Shown here: piece by piece, positions 18,775 to 27,254 of the stretch
Position numbering within the stretch: the first letter of the stretch is position 1
Layout of the letters: each line of letters begins with the position of its first letter
NCBI GenBank assembly: GCA_963717725.1
Contig: CAVQWS010000026.1
Span: 62,001 to 126,000 of the forward strand
Reading direction: 5' to 3'
DNA: 64,000 nt
Source: AC-32 sp963717725
GTDB lineage: Bacteria; Actinomycetota; Thermoleophilia; Gaiellales; Gaiellaceae
Made by a program: the position numbers and the translations under genes
Notes under the pieces: generated by a model
Told to the model about the DNA's origin: nothing
Database searches by the model: none
The model's input: the letters and a program-made list of their open reading frames with translations, nothing else

Positions 18775-19514
18775 GCGCGCTTCGACTGGAAGCCGTGCAC
18801 AAGTCATTCGGCGAGCACGAGGTGCTGCGCGGGATCGACCTCGAGCTCGACGACCACGAGGTCGTCTGCCTGATCGGCGCCTCCGGCTCCGGCAAGTCGA
18901 CGTTGCTGCGCTGCGTCAACCTGCTCGAGCCGCTCGACTCCGGACGGATCTTCCTCGGCGGCGAGGAGATCACCCGCCGCGGCGTCGATGTCAACGCGGT
19001 GCGGCGGCGGATCGGGATCGTCTTCCAGGCCTTCAACCTCTTCCCGCACATGACCGTGCTGCGCAACGTCACGCTCGCGCTGCGCGACGTGCTCAAGCTC
19101 CCACGGGCGGAGGCCGAGGCGCGCGCCCTCGAGCTGCTGGCGCGCTTCGGGCTCGAGGACCGGCGCGACGAGTATCCGGACCGGCTCTCAGGTGGCCAGC
19201 AGCAACGTGTCGCAATCGTCCGCGCACTGGCCATGCGGCCCGAGCTGATGCTGCTCGACGAGGTCACCTCGGCACTCGACCCCGAGCTCGTGGCCGAGGT
19301 GCTGAACGTGATCCGCGAGCTGGCCGAGGGCGGGATGACGATGCTGATCGCCACTCATGAGATGAGCTTCGCACGCGACATCGCGAGCAGGGTCTGCTTC
19401 CTCGACGACGGCTTGATCCTCGAGCAGGGCTTGCCGCACGAGATCTTGACCAACCCGAAGCAGCCGAGGACGCAGCAGTTCCTGGAGCGCATAATCGAGG
19501 CGGGGCGACTCTGA
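18771..19514 (+). CDS. polar amino-acid ABC transporter ATPase (GlnQ type)
   Basis: A 247-residue ATPase with Walker A GASGSGKSTLLRC, Q-loop IVFQAFNLFPHMT, signature LSGGQQQRVAIVRALAM, Walker B LMLLDEVTSALDPE and H-loop IATHEMSFARDIA, all as in GlnQ/HisP proteins. ATGA overlap with the permease gene. Completes the importer operon that starts at 17033. Confidence 0.94.
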   Translation: MSALRLEAVHKSFGEHEVLRGIDLELDDHEVVCLIGASGSGKSTLLRCVNLLEPLDSGRIFLGGEEITRRGVDVNAVRRRIGIVFQAFNLFPHMTVLRNVTLALRDVLKLPRAEAEARALELLARFGLEDRRDEYPDRLSGGQQQRVAIVRALAMRPELMLLDEVTSALDPELVAEVLNVIRELAEGGMTMLIATHEMSFARDIASRVCFLDDGLILEQGLPHEILTNPKQPRTQQFLERIIEAGRL

Positions 19515-19534
19515 CGCTGGTGTAGCGTGCACCT

Positions 19535-19759
19535 ATGGCTGAGCTGGCGGTGCTGCAGGTGGTCGGGTCGGAGCCCGAGGCCGAGATCATTCTCTCGCTG
19601 CTGCGCAGCGAGGGGATCAAGGCGATCGCGCAGAAGACGAACTACGCCGTCGGCCTCGCCGATGCCGCCTCGAGCGGCGCGGGGCCCCGCGAGATCCTCG
19701 TGCACGAAGAGAACCTCGCGCGGGCACGCGAGGTTCTCGAGAACCAGCCGCCGATCTAG
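19535..19759 (+). CDS. DUF2007-type putative signal-transducing protein
   Basis: A 74-residue protein resembling DUF2007 (VLQVVGSEPEAEIILSLLRSEGIKA ... GPREILVHEENLARAREVLE), a small ferredoxin-like fold also found near the C-terminus of some signalling proteins. The ATG has TAGCGT 6 bases upstream, so it is probably leaderless and has its own promoter although it lies just 20 bases after the importer. Overlaps the convergent gene by 4 bases. Confidence 0.8.
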   Translation: MAELAVLQVVGSEPEAEIILSLLRSEGIKAIAQKTNYAVGLADAASSGAGPREILVHEENLARAREVLENQPPI

Positions 19760-20325
19760 TTCTGCGACACGCCGTCGAGCAAGGCCCAGTTGGCCGCGAG
19801 GGCGGCCTCGGCCAGGCGGACGAGCCGCTCGTCTTCCGCGTCGTCGAGCGCGGTGCGCGCCTCGGCGGCGTGCTCGTGGTCGCGCTCGCCGTGGATGGTG
19901 AAGTACTCGACTCCCGGCGAGTCGGCCGAGAAGCCGTAGTGCTCGAGCAGGCCGCGGAGCTTCGTCTCCGAGATAGCGGGCTGGCCGGCTTCGATCGCGT
20001 ACAGGATCGCGGTGGCGCCGAGCTCGTCGTCGGCCGCCGCCCAGGCGTTCGCGCAGCAGCGGGTCTGCGGCAGCGGCTCTGCCTGCTCAGTCCCGAGCGC
20101 AGAGGCGAAGTCGTCCCAGAGCGCGATGTGCTGCGCCTCTTCGTCGGCGTGCAGCCGCGCCGTGTGGGCCGCGCGCGCCAGCGCCACGACCGCGTGCCGG
20201 TACTCGCCGGCGTAGCGGGCCAGCTCCTCGCGCGTCAGCTCTCCCTGCTCCCAGCGCGTGTAGAACGGATGCTCGAGCACGTTCCACCGCTCCCGAGCCG
20301 CATCGATGCCTGCGATCACGTCCAT
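19756..20325 (-). CDS. haem-oxygenase-fold enzyme, TenA/PqqC/CADD-like
   Basis: A 189-residue all-helical protein: HPFYTRWEQGELTREELARYAGEYRHAV, then EEAQHIALWDDFASALG, and IHGERDHEHAAEA near the end. E112, H145, D149 and H152 have spacing like three or four iron ligands of CADD-type diiron oxidases, while the TenA active-site cysteine is not obvious. GGGGAGG stands 8 bases before the ATG. A 35-codon gene lies 40 bases upstream on the same strand, suggesting an enzyme-peptide pair. PqqC-like, CADD-like or thiaminase-like chemistry cannot be separated by eye. Confidence 0.75.
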   Translation of the reverse strand: MDVIAGIDAARERWNVLEHPFYTRWEQGELTREELARYAGEYRHAVVALARAAHTARLHADEEAQHIALWDDFASALGTEQAEPLPQTRCCANAWAAADDELGATAILYAIEAGQPAISETKLRGLLEHYGFSADSPGVEYFTIHGERDHEHAAEARTALDDAEDERLVRLAEAALAANWALLDGVSQN

Positions 20326-20365
20326 CCTGGGCAACCTCCCCGTCGACCGACCCCGCTGCTCGATC

Positions 20366-20473
20366 CTACAACGTGTGCCCGCCGGCAAGGTGGACGGGGC
20401 GAGGGAGGTCGTCCACGTCGCCCTCGGGCTGCTCGGGCTCGGGCTCCGGGTCGGGATCGGCGGTGATCGGCAT
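20366..20473 (-). CDS. acidic 35-residue peptide upstream of haem-oxygenase-fold enzyme
   Basis: A 35-codon gene with a good ribosome-binding site (AGGAGA, 5 bases before the ATG). The peptide opens MPITADPDPEPEPEQ, continues with an acidic EGDVDDLPRP and ends VHLAGGHTL. The N-terminal two thirds is Asp/Glu/Pro-rich like a leader, and the last nine residues are different in character. Position and size resemble a precursor peptide or small accessory protein for the downstream enzyme. Function unknown; the pairing with the enzyme is the main evidence that it is real. Confidence 0.6.
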   Translation of the reverse strand: MPITADPDPEPEPEQPEGDVDDLPRPVHLAGGHTL

Positions 20474-20536
20474 GTCGTCTCCTGGTTGGGTGGTCATGTC
20501 GGCCACATCGTGCGCGCGCGCGTGTGCCATTCGCAT

Positions 20537-20562
20537 TAGGGGCACCCCTAGACGCGTCCCTA
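20537..20562. promoter_or_regulatory. inverted repeat plus half-site between divergent genes
   Basis: A perfect inverted repeat TAGGGG-CA-CCCCTA (20537-20550) with an extra CCCTA half-site 12 bases further on (20558-20562). It lies between the leftward peptide/enzyme pair and the rightward LuxR-type regulator. The symmetry resembles operators of LuxR-class regulators (C-TAGGG...CCCTA-G), so autoregulation is a reasonable inference. Confidence 0.45.
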
Positions 20563-20671
20563 AGGTTTCGCCCGGCTGGCTCTACAATCGGGGATTCCGG
20601 GCGTCGAAAGGGATCCAGAACTGAGCACACCAGCAGTACGCGAGGCTTCCACTGCCCTGCCCACGGGGACC

Positions 20672-23600
20672 GTGACCTTCCTGTTCACGGACATCGAGGG
20701 CTCTACGCGCCTGCTCAAGAAGCTCGGGCGCGACCGCTACGGCGACGTGCTCTCGACGCACAACCGGCTCCTGCGCGCGGCCTTCTCGGAGGTCGGCGGG
20801 ATCGAGATCGACACCAAGGGTGACTCGTTCTTCGTCGTCTTCCGCAGCGCCGGCACGGCGATCGAGGCTGCGGCCGCGGGTCAGCTCGCGCTCGCCGAGC
20901 ACAGCTGGGCGGACGACGTGGAGGTACGAGTCCGCATGGGGCTGCACACCGGCGAGGCCAGTGTCGGCACGGACGGCTACGTCGGCTTCGCCGTCCACCA
21001 GGCTGCGCGCATCGGCGACGCGGGTCACGGTGGGCAGGTGCTGCTCTCGAGCACGACTGCGAATCTCGTCCGGCACGACCTGCCCGGCGAGCTCGGCCTG
21101 CTCGACCTCGGGCCGGCGGTGCTCCCGGACTTCGACCGGCCCGAGCGGCTCTTCCAGCTCGAAATACCCGGGCTGGCTCTGAAGTTTCCCCCGCTCTCGA
21201 CCCGCGAGCGCGAGAAGGCCCGGCCGCGGATCCCGAGGCGCCGCACGGACGTCCAGGTCTCGAGCAGGCCGCTGCTGGAGCGCGAAGCCGAAGTGGCCAC
21301 GCTGCAGGCCGTCGTGAACGCGGCAACCACGGGCGCCGGGCGCGTGGTCGCGATCGAGGGCCGGGCCGGAATGGGCAAGACGCGCCTCGTCGCCGAGGCG
21401 CGCAGCCTTGCGGTGGATGCCGGCTTCGAGGTGCTGCTCGCGCGTAGCGCCGACCTCGAGCAAGAGTTCGCCTACGGCGTGGTGCGCCAGCTCTTCGAGC
21501 CACTGCTGGCATCGCTGCCGCCCCAGGAGCGCGACGACGTGCTCGCCGGCACGGCCGGCCTCTCTGAGCGGCTCTTCGGGGACGACGAGCTGACCGGAGC
21601 GACCGGGGGCGACGTCTCGTTCGCGGTCATGCACGGGCTCTACTGGCTCGCGGCCAACCTCGCCGCCCGGCGCCCGACGGCGCTCGTGATCGACGACCTG
21701 CACTGGGCGGACGCGTCGAGCCTGCGCTGGCTGTCCTTCCTCAGCCGCCGGCTCGAGGGGCTGCCACTGCTGGTCGTGCTGGGCCTGCGCCCGCCGGAGC
21801 AGTCCGTCGAGACCGAGCTGCTGACCGAGCTGGTGTCCGACCCGACCGTGCTGGTGATCCGTCCGGCCGCGCTCAGCGAGACGGCCGTTAACGCGATGGT
21901 CGTAACGGAGTACGGCCGCGAACCGCAGCCCGAGTTCGTGGCGGCGTGCCACTCGGCGACCGGCGGCAACCCGCTCTTCGTGCGCGCGCTCGTGGCTGCG
22001 CTGCACGGGGAGGGCGTCGAGCCTGTCGCCCAGAACGCGCGCCGCGCCCACGAGATCGGCCCGGAACCGGTGGCCCGCGCGGTTGCGCTGCGGCTCTCGC
22101 GCCTGCCGGAGGAGGCCCGGCGCTTCGCGACCGCGGCCGCCGTGCTCGGCGACGGCGCCGAGCTGCGCGACGTGGCGGCGCTCGCGGGGCTCGAAGACAG
22201 CCAGCTGGCCACGCTCGCCGCGATCGCGCTCGCGCGGGGCGAGCTGCTGCGCGTGACGACGCCGACGGTCGAGTTCTCGCACCCGGTGGTGCGCGCCGCT
22301 GTGTACGAGTCGATCGAGCCGGCGCAACGGCTGCTCGCCCACCGGCAAGCCGCGGAGCTGCTCGCGGGCGGCGGCGCAGAGCCCGAGCGGGTGGCCGCGC
22401 ACCTCGACCTGGTGCCGCCTGCGGGAGACCCATTCGTGGTGGACACGCTGCGCGTGGCCGCGGACCGGGCGCTCGTTCGCGGCGCGCCCGAGGTCGCGGT
22501 CCGCCACCTGCGGCGCGCGCTGGCCGAGCCGCCGTCGGCAGAGACGCGGGTCGACACGCTGGCCGAGCTCGGGCTGGCGGAGCAGCGCGTGGACGTCCTG
22601 GCCGCGGCCGAGCACCTGCAGAAAGCGCTGTTGGGTACCGACGAGCCCTTGCGCTACGCCCGGCTCGGGCTGCAGCTCGGCCGCTCGCTCTTCCGCCTCA
22701 ACCGCGGGCCCGAGGCGGTGACCGTCTTCGAGCAGGCGATCGAGCGGCTCGGGGACGATGCGCCGGAGCTGCGCGAGCTGCTGGAGGCCGAGCTGATCAA
22801 CTCGGCCGGCTTCGACTCGGACGTCTTCGAGGTCACGCGCTCGCGGCTCGGCCAGGTCGACGAGGACGCGCTCACGGGGACAGTCGGCCGCGCGGCGATG
22901 GTCGCGACGCTCCGGTACTTCGACACGCGGCGAGGCGTCGGCCGCGAGCGTGTGGCGGCGCTCGCCGAGCCCGCCATTCTCGGGCCGCTGTGCGAGAGCA
23001 TGCCCTCGGTGGCGATCTCGTGCGCCGCCTGGGCGCTGATGTGCGCAGAGGCCGGCCCAGAGCTCGACCGCTACTTCGAGGCCGTGATGGCGACTGCGAA
23101 GAAGCGCGGCGAGCTGGTCACGCTCTCGAACATGCTCTGCTTCCGCGGCCTGGCGCTCGCGCACCGCGGGGATCTCGAGGCCGCGACCCAGGACCTGCGT
23201 GAGTCGGGCGAGCTCGTCAACTACGTGCCCACCCAGCAGGGCGCGATCTACTTCCACTCCTATCTCGCCGACGTGCTGACCAACCGGGGCGAGATGGACG
23301 AGGCCGAAGCCTCGCTCGCCGCTCTCGGGCTCGAAGAGGAGGTCGCCGAGAGCGGCCACGTGATCTTCTTCCTGGGCGCTCGCGGCTGGCTCCGCTATGC
23401 GCGGCGCGACTTCGAGGGCGCTGCGTCGGATTGGCGGCGGCTCGGCCGCTGCATGGAGACCTTCGAGATGCACAACCCCGCCGTGCTCGCGTGGCGGTCG
23501 CACCTGGCGCTGGCGCTGCTTGGGCTCGACCGGCGCGACGAGGCGCTCGAGCTGGCGCGCGAGGAGGTCGAGCTGGCGCGGGCGTGGGGCGCGCCGAAGC

Positions 23601-24085
23601 CGATCGGCGTTGCGCTCCGCGCGCGCGGCCTGGCGGAGGGCGGGGCCGAGGGGATCGAGACGCTGCGCGAGTCGGTCGCTGTGCTTGAAGGATCGACGGC
23701 GCGGCTCGAACTGGCACGCTCGCTGGTCGAGCTGGGCGCTGCCCTGCGGCGGGCAAACCAGCGCGCCGATGCTCGCGAGCTGCTGAAGCAGGGGCTCGAC
23801 CTGGCAGTTCGCTCGCGCGCGGTGCCGCTTGTCGAGCAGGCCGAGCAGGAGCTCGCGGCGACCGGTGCCCGGCCGCGCCGGCTGCTGCTCTCCGGCGTCG
23901 AGTCGCTCACCGCCAGCGAGCGCCGCGTGGCAGGGTTCGCGGCGGAAGGTCTCTCCAACAAGGACATCGCGCAGGCGCTCTTCGTGACCACCAAGACCGT
24001 CGAGGTCCACCTCAGCAACGTCTACCGCAAGCTCGGGATCGGCTCGCGCGGCGAGCTTCCGCAGGCGCTGGGCGGGCAGGCCTGA
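20672..24085 (+). CDS. class III nucleotidyl cyclase-AAA ATPase-TPR-LuxR regulator
   Basis: A 1137-residue multidomain signalling protein. N-terminal class III cyclase: metal Asp in FLFTDIEGSTRLL (D7) and KGDSFFVVF (D51), then RMGLHTGEA. Next an AAA/STAND ATPase with Walker A GRAGMGKTRLV (about 229-239) and Walker B ALVIDDLHWADASSL (about 333). A long TPR-like helical region follows, and a LuxR-type HTH ends the protein (LTASERRVAGFAAEGLSNKDIAQALF). The coding frame reads in family style (ALPTGTVTFLFTD) upstream of the GTG, so the true start is probably the CTG at 20621. A 1-base overlap (TGATG) joins it to the stress-protein gene. Confidence 0.92.
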   Translation: MTFLFTDIEGSTRLLKKLGRDRYGDVLSTHNRLLRAAFSEVGGIEIDTKGDSFFVVFRSAGTAIEAAAAGQLALAEHSWADDVEVRVRMGLHTGEASVGTDGYVGFAVHQAARIGDAGHGGQVLLSSTTANLVRHDLPGELGLLDLGPAVLPDFDRPERLFQLEIPGLALKFPPLSTREREKARPRIPRRRTDVQVSSRPLLEREAEVATLQAVVNAATTGAGRVVAIEGRAGMGKTRLVAEARSLAVDAGFEVLLARSADLEQEFAYGVVRQLFEPLLASLPPQERDDVLAGTAGLSERLFGDDELTGATGGDVSFAVMHGLYWLAANLAARRPTALVIDDLHWADASSLRWLSFLSRRLEGLPLLVVLGLRPPEQSVETELLTELVSDPTVLVIRPAALSETAVNAMVVTEYGREPQPEFVAACHSATGGNPLFVRALVAALHGEGVEPVAQNARRAHEIGPEPVARAVALRLSRLPEEARRFATAAAVLGDGAELRDVAALAGLEDSQLATLAAIALARGELLRVTTPTVEFSHPVVRAAVYESIEPAQRLLAHRQAAELLAGGGAEPERVAAHLDLVPPAGDPFVVDTLRVAADRALVRGAPEVAVRHLRRALAEPPSAETRVDTLAELGLAEQRVDVLAAAEHLQKALLGTDEPLRYARLGLQLGRSLFRLNRGPEAVTVFEQAIERLGDDAPELRELLEAELINSAGFDSDVFEVTRSRLGQVDEDALTGTVGRAAMVATLRYFDTRRGVGRERVAALAEPAILGPLCESMPSVAISCAAWALMCAEAGPELDRYFEAVMATAKKRGELVTLSNMLCFRGLALAHRGDLEAATQDLRESGELVNYVPTQQGAIYFHSYLADVLTNRGEMDEAEASLAALGLEEEVAESGHVIFFLGARGWLRYARRDFEGAASDWRRLGRCMETFEMHNPAVLAWRSHLALALLGLDRRDEALELAREEVELARAWGAPKPIGVALRARGLAEGGAEGIETLRESVAVLEGSTARLELARSLVELGAALRRANQRADARELLKQGLDLAVRSRAVPLVEQAEQELAATGARPRRLLLSGVESLTASERRVAGFAAEGLSNKDIAQALFVTTKTVEVHLSNVYRKLGIGSRGELPQALGGQA

Positions 24086-24510
24086 TGCGGCTGCGGCGCA
24101 AGGGCGACGACGAGGCGGTGCGGCTCGTGCTGGTCGCGACCGACCGCTCCGAGACGGCCGAGCGCGCCGTGCGCTTCGCGGCCGACATGGCGGCTCGCTA
24201 CGAGGCCGAGCTGCTCGTCGTCCGCGTGCTGGTCGACTTTGCAGGCGACCGGGCGGAGGTGGCGCGAGAATTGGCCGAGCACGTCGAGACGCTGGCCGGC
24301 GAACGCAAGCGGACGGCGGTCGTCTCCGGCGACGATCCGGCCGAGGCGATCGTCGAGGCCGCGCGGCGCGAGAAGGCCGACGTGCTCGTGGTCGGCAGCG
24401 TCGGCATGAGCGGTCGCCGCGAGTTCCTGCTGCGCAACGTCCCGAACCGCGTCTCGCACAACGCGCCCTGCACGGTCGTGATCGTCCAGACGCACAAGGA
24501 CGACGCGTGA
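24085..24510 (+). CDS. universal stress protein (UspA family)
   Basis: A 141-residue UspA-fold protein: VRLVLVATDRSETAERAVRFA at the start, ADVLVVGSVGMSG and VPNRVSHNAPCTVVIV at the end. The glycine pattern GSVGMSGRREFLLRNVP resembles the ATP-binding G-x2-G-x9-G motif. Its start overlaps the regulator gene stop and its end overlaps the kinase gene, so all three are coupled. Role in stress signalling is inferred from the family. Confidence 0.9.
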   Translation: MRLRRKGDDEAVRLVLVATDRSETAERAVRFAADMAARYEAELLVVRVLVDFAGDRAEVARELAEHVETLAGERKRTAVVSGDDPAEAIVEAARREKADVLVVGSVGMSGRREFLLRNVPNRVSHNAPCTVVIVQTHKDDA

Positions 24511-26087
24511 GCGCGGCCGCCGACCAGCGGCTGCTCGGGCGCGCGGCGCGAATCGCGACCGTCCTCGGCAAGTACGGCTTCAACGAGTCCCGCCGCGACG
24601 ACGACCCGCCGGAGCTGCGCGCCCGCCGCCTGCGCGAGGCGCTCGAGGAGCTCGGCCCGACCTTCGCCAAGCTCGGCCAGATCCTCTCGACCCGGCCCGA
24701 CCTGATCCCGCCCGAGGCGGTCGCCGAGCTCGCCGCGCTGCAGGACCGCGTCACTCCGCTCGACGAGAACGCCGTCGTGATGGTGATGGAGGAGGAACTC
24801 GGCGTCCCCTGGGAGGACGTCTTCGCGACGATCGAGCCCGAGCCGCTCGCGGCCGGGACGATCGGCCAGGTGCACCGGGCCGTGCTCGACAACGGCGAGC
24901 GCGTGGTCGTGAAGGTGCAGCGGCCGACCGCGGCGGAGGACATCGGCCGCGACCTCAGCCTGCTCGAGCTGTTCGCGAAGAAGACCGGCAACCGCGACGC
25001 GCTGCGCAAGATCGTCGACCTCCCGGCGGCGATCGAGCATCTCTCCGACTCGCTGCGGCGCGAGCTCGACTTCGAGCTCGAGGCCCAGAACGTCGAGCGC
25101 CTGCGCTCCGCGCTGACCGCCTTCCCGCGCCTCGACGCACCTCGCGTCTACCAGGAGCTCTCGACGAGCCGCCTGCTCGTGCTCGAGGAGATCCCGGGCG
25201 TGCCCGTCCGCGAGATCCCCGAGGGGCCGGCCCGCGCCGAGGCGGCCCGCCAGCTGCTCGAGTGCTACTACCAGCAGATCCTCGTCGAGGGCTTCTTCCA
25301 CGCCGACCCGCACCCCGGCAACATGCTCTGGGCCGACGAGAAGATCTTCTTCCTCGACTTCGGCATGGTCGGCGAGCTCTCGCCGGAGATGCGCGGCCAG
25401 CTGCTCCTGCTCCTGCTCGCGTTCTGGCAGGAGGACGTGCCGTTCCTGACCGAGGTCGTGCTGATCATGGCCGGGCCGGAGGCCGAGGACGCCGACGCGG
25501 TCGGGCTCGAGGCCGACATGACCGAGCTGCTGCGCCGCTACCGGCACGCCTCACTCGGCGAGATCTCGCTCGGCCCGCTGATGCAGGAGATCGCGCACAC
25601 CTCGACCCAGCACGGTGTCCGGCTGCCTGCGCCACTCGTGCTGACGGGCAAGGCGCTGGCGCAGATGCAGCTCGCCGCAACCGAGCTCGACCCGGAGCTC
25701 GACCCGTTCTCGGTCGTCGGCCGCTTCCTGATGAAGAACCTGCTCACGCGCGTCCAGGCCGGCGCCGACCCGAAGCGGCTCTTCTACGACGTGCAGAAGC
25801 TGAAGGTGCGCGGCGAGCGGCTGGTCGAGTCGTTCGAGCGGATCAGCGGCGCGCGGCCAGGCCAGCGGCTGCAGGTCGACATCCGCGGGATCACGCCGCT
25901 CGAGCGGACGATCCGTATCGTCGCGCGTCAGCTCGCGCTGGCGATCACGGCCGGCTCGGCGCTCGTCGCCTGCGGCGCGACCGCGGCTGCGGTGCACGTC
26001 GCGCGCTGGGTGCCGATCACGCTTGGCGCTGTCGGCGGCGTCCTCGCGCTGCTTCTGCTGCTCGACCTCGCCAAGCGCCGGGTCTAG
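24507..26087 (+). CDS. UbiB/ABC1 (AarF) atypical kinase family protein
   Basis: A 526-residue membrane-anchored atypical kinase. It carries the family N-terminal KxGQ motif (KLGQILSTRPDLIP, K55-Q58), the alanine-rich nucleotide loop LAAGTIGQVHRAV, lysine K136 (VVVKVQRP), catalytic-loop HADPHPGN (about 265-272) and metal-binding DFGM. Two C-terminal helices (about 473-492 and 499-520) anchor it in the membrane. UbiB proteins support quinone biosynthesis by an ATPase activity; actinobacteria use menaquinone, so the precise target here is unknown. Confidence 0.93.
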   Translation: MSAAADQRLLGRAARIATVLGKYGFNESRRDDDPPELRARRLREALEELGPTFAKLGQILSTRPDLIPPEAVAELAALQDRVTPLDENAVVMVMEEELGVPWEDVFATIEPEPLAAGTIGQVHRAVLDNGERVVVKVQRPTAAEDIGRDLSLLELFAKKTGNRDALRKIVDLPAAIEHLSDSLRRELDFELEAQNVERLRSALTAFPRLDAPRVYQELSTSRLLVLEEIPGVPVREIPEGPARAEAARQLLECYYQQILVEGFFHADPHPGNMLWADEKIFFLDFGMVGELSPEMRGQLLLLLLAFWQEDVPFLTEVVLIMAGPEAEDADAVGLEADMTELLRRYRHASLGEISLGPLMQEIAHTSTQHGVRLPAPLVLTGKALAQMQLAATELDPELDPFSVVGRFLMKNLLTRVQAGADPKRLFYDVQKLKVRGERLVESFERISGARPGQRLQVDIRGITPLERTIRIVARQLALAITAGSALVACGATAAAVHVARWVPITLGAVGGVLALLLLLDLAKRRV

Positions 26088-27241
26088 CGGGGCGGCACGA
26101 TGAACTGCGCGCTGCCGACCGTCTGGTAGCGCGCGAACGAGCGCGCTCCGAAACCCGCCCAGACGTACCAGCGGTACTTGCCGGCCGAGAGCCGCTGGCG
26201 CTTGCCGTTCCAGCGCCAGCCGGCGGGAAGCCCGAGCTGGTTCTTCACCGGCCACGCCGCGAAGACCCGCTTCGTGCCGCGGTAGAGCTGGACGTTGTAG
26301 TACTGCGCCCCGCGCACGCGGTTCCAGCGGAGGATCGGCTTCTCCGCAGCCCGCGGCACGTACCCGGTCTTGCCGAGGAGGAGCACCTTCGGCAGCCCGG
26401 CGACCACGATCCGCTTCGACGCGTTCCCGGCCTGGTCGACCGTCTGCACCGCGTAGTTGTACTCGAGCCCCGGAGCGATCTTGGCGTCGGAGAAGGCCGC
26501 CCCGTTGCCGCGGAAGAGGACCGCCTGCTGTTTGTCCTTCCCGCGCGCCCAGCGCTGGACCACGACGGTGTCGGATGGGCTCGTCGACGCCCAGTGCACC
26601 AGGTTCGAGCCGGTTTTGCTGTCGACGCGCACCTTCCCGAGCACCGGAGCCGTGGCGTCGTAGTTGAGCGCACTCGAGGCCGACGCCGAGTTGCCGGCAT
26701 TGTCCGTGCAGCTGCCGCTGACGGTCGCTCCAGCGCTGATCGGGCCCGGCGTACGTGAGCCGAGGAACACGACGCAATGCCGGAGGTTGCGTCGGGCGCG
26801 TCCAGATCGATCGCCGACCGGATGGTTGTACCAGCCGTTGTAGTCAGGGCCCCGCGAGAGATGCGCGGCGACTCCGGTCGGTGGATCAGCGTCGATCTTG
26901 ATGACCTCAGAGGGGAAGGGAATCGTTGACATGTCTGTCAGCGTCACCACGCACATGCCTCGGGTACCTGAGGTCGGCCCACCCACTGGTTCCGGCGAGA
27001 CGCAGCCCTTGTAAACCAAGTGGTCGGGGTCGCTGATCGTCCAGTTGACGAGCACGAAGTTGCCGCCGGCGCTGCCGCCGTACCAGCCGTTCGAGCCCTT
27101 CATTCCCGAGATCGAGTACGACGCCGTCGGCAAAGTCGACGCAGACGCCGGTGCAGCCACCACGATGAGGGACGCGAGCGCCAGGAGTGCAAGGCTGCTA
27201 AAGAGCGGGAGTCTCTGTCTCTGCATCGGGCGGCGACGCAT
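26084..27241 (-). CDS. secreted Fn3/Ig-like surface protein with three nearby indels
   Basis: A 385-residue exported protein from the ATG at 27241 (AAAGAGG just upstream). The signal peptide ends near APASAS. The middle has Ig-like segments (SGMKGSNGWYGG, GPDYNGWYNHPV ... SGSCTDNAGNSAS) and the C-terminal half resembles fibronectin III modules (GLEYNYAVQTVDQAGNAS, ILRWNRVRGAQYYNVQLYRG). Between about residues 140 and 167 the frame is wrong: the expected motif DATSGIASCSS appears in frame +1, LTYAGPD in frame +2, and SAGATVSGSC back in frame 0. Three single-base insertions, at about 26815, 26760 and 26740, explain this. It overlaps the convergent UbiB gene by 4 bases. Likely a cell-surface or matrix protein. 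Confidence 0.78.
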   Translation of the reverse strand: MRRRPMQRQRLPLFSSLALLALASLIVVAAPASASTLPTASYSISGMKGSNGWYGGSAGGNFVLVNWTISDPDHLVYKGCVSPEPVGGPTSGTRGMCVVTLTDMSTIPFPSEVIKIDADPPTGVAAHLSRGPDYNGWYNHPVGDRSGRARRNLRHCVVFLGSRTPGPISAGATVSGSCTDNAGNSASASSALNYDATAPVLGKVRVDSKTGSNLVHWASTSPSDTVVVQRWARGKDKQQAVLFRGNGAAFSDAKIAPGLEYNYAVQTVDQAGNASKRIVVAGLPKVLLLGKTGYVPRAAEKPILRWNRVRGAQYYNVQLYRGTKRVFAAWPVKNQLGLPAGWRWNGKRQRLSAGKYRWYVWAGFGARSFARYQTVGSAQFIVPPR

Positions 27242-27254
27242 GTGGCCTCTTTCG

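Noticed and set aside
19756..20325. Thiaminase TenA working with the THI5-like importer in thiamine salvage
   Set aside because: The TenA active-site cysteine pattern is not evident, the gene is 6 kb away from the importer, and the pyrimidine-degradation neighbours explain the importer better.
20582..25009. Very long open frame on the minus strand (about 1475 codons) across the regulator, stress-protein and kinase genes
   Set aside because: It is a GC-rich antisense shadow of genes with clear domains (cyclase, AAA, LuxR, UspA, UbiB); its translation is Arg/Ala/Gly-rich without motifs.
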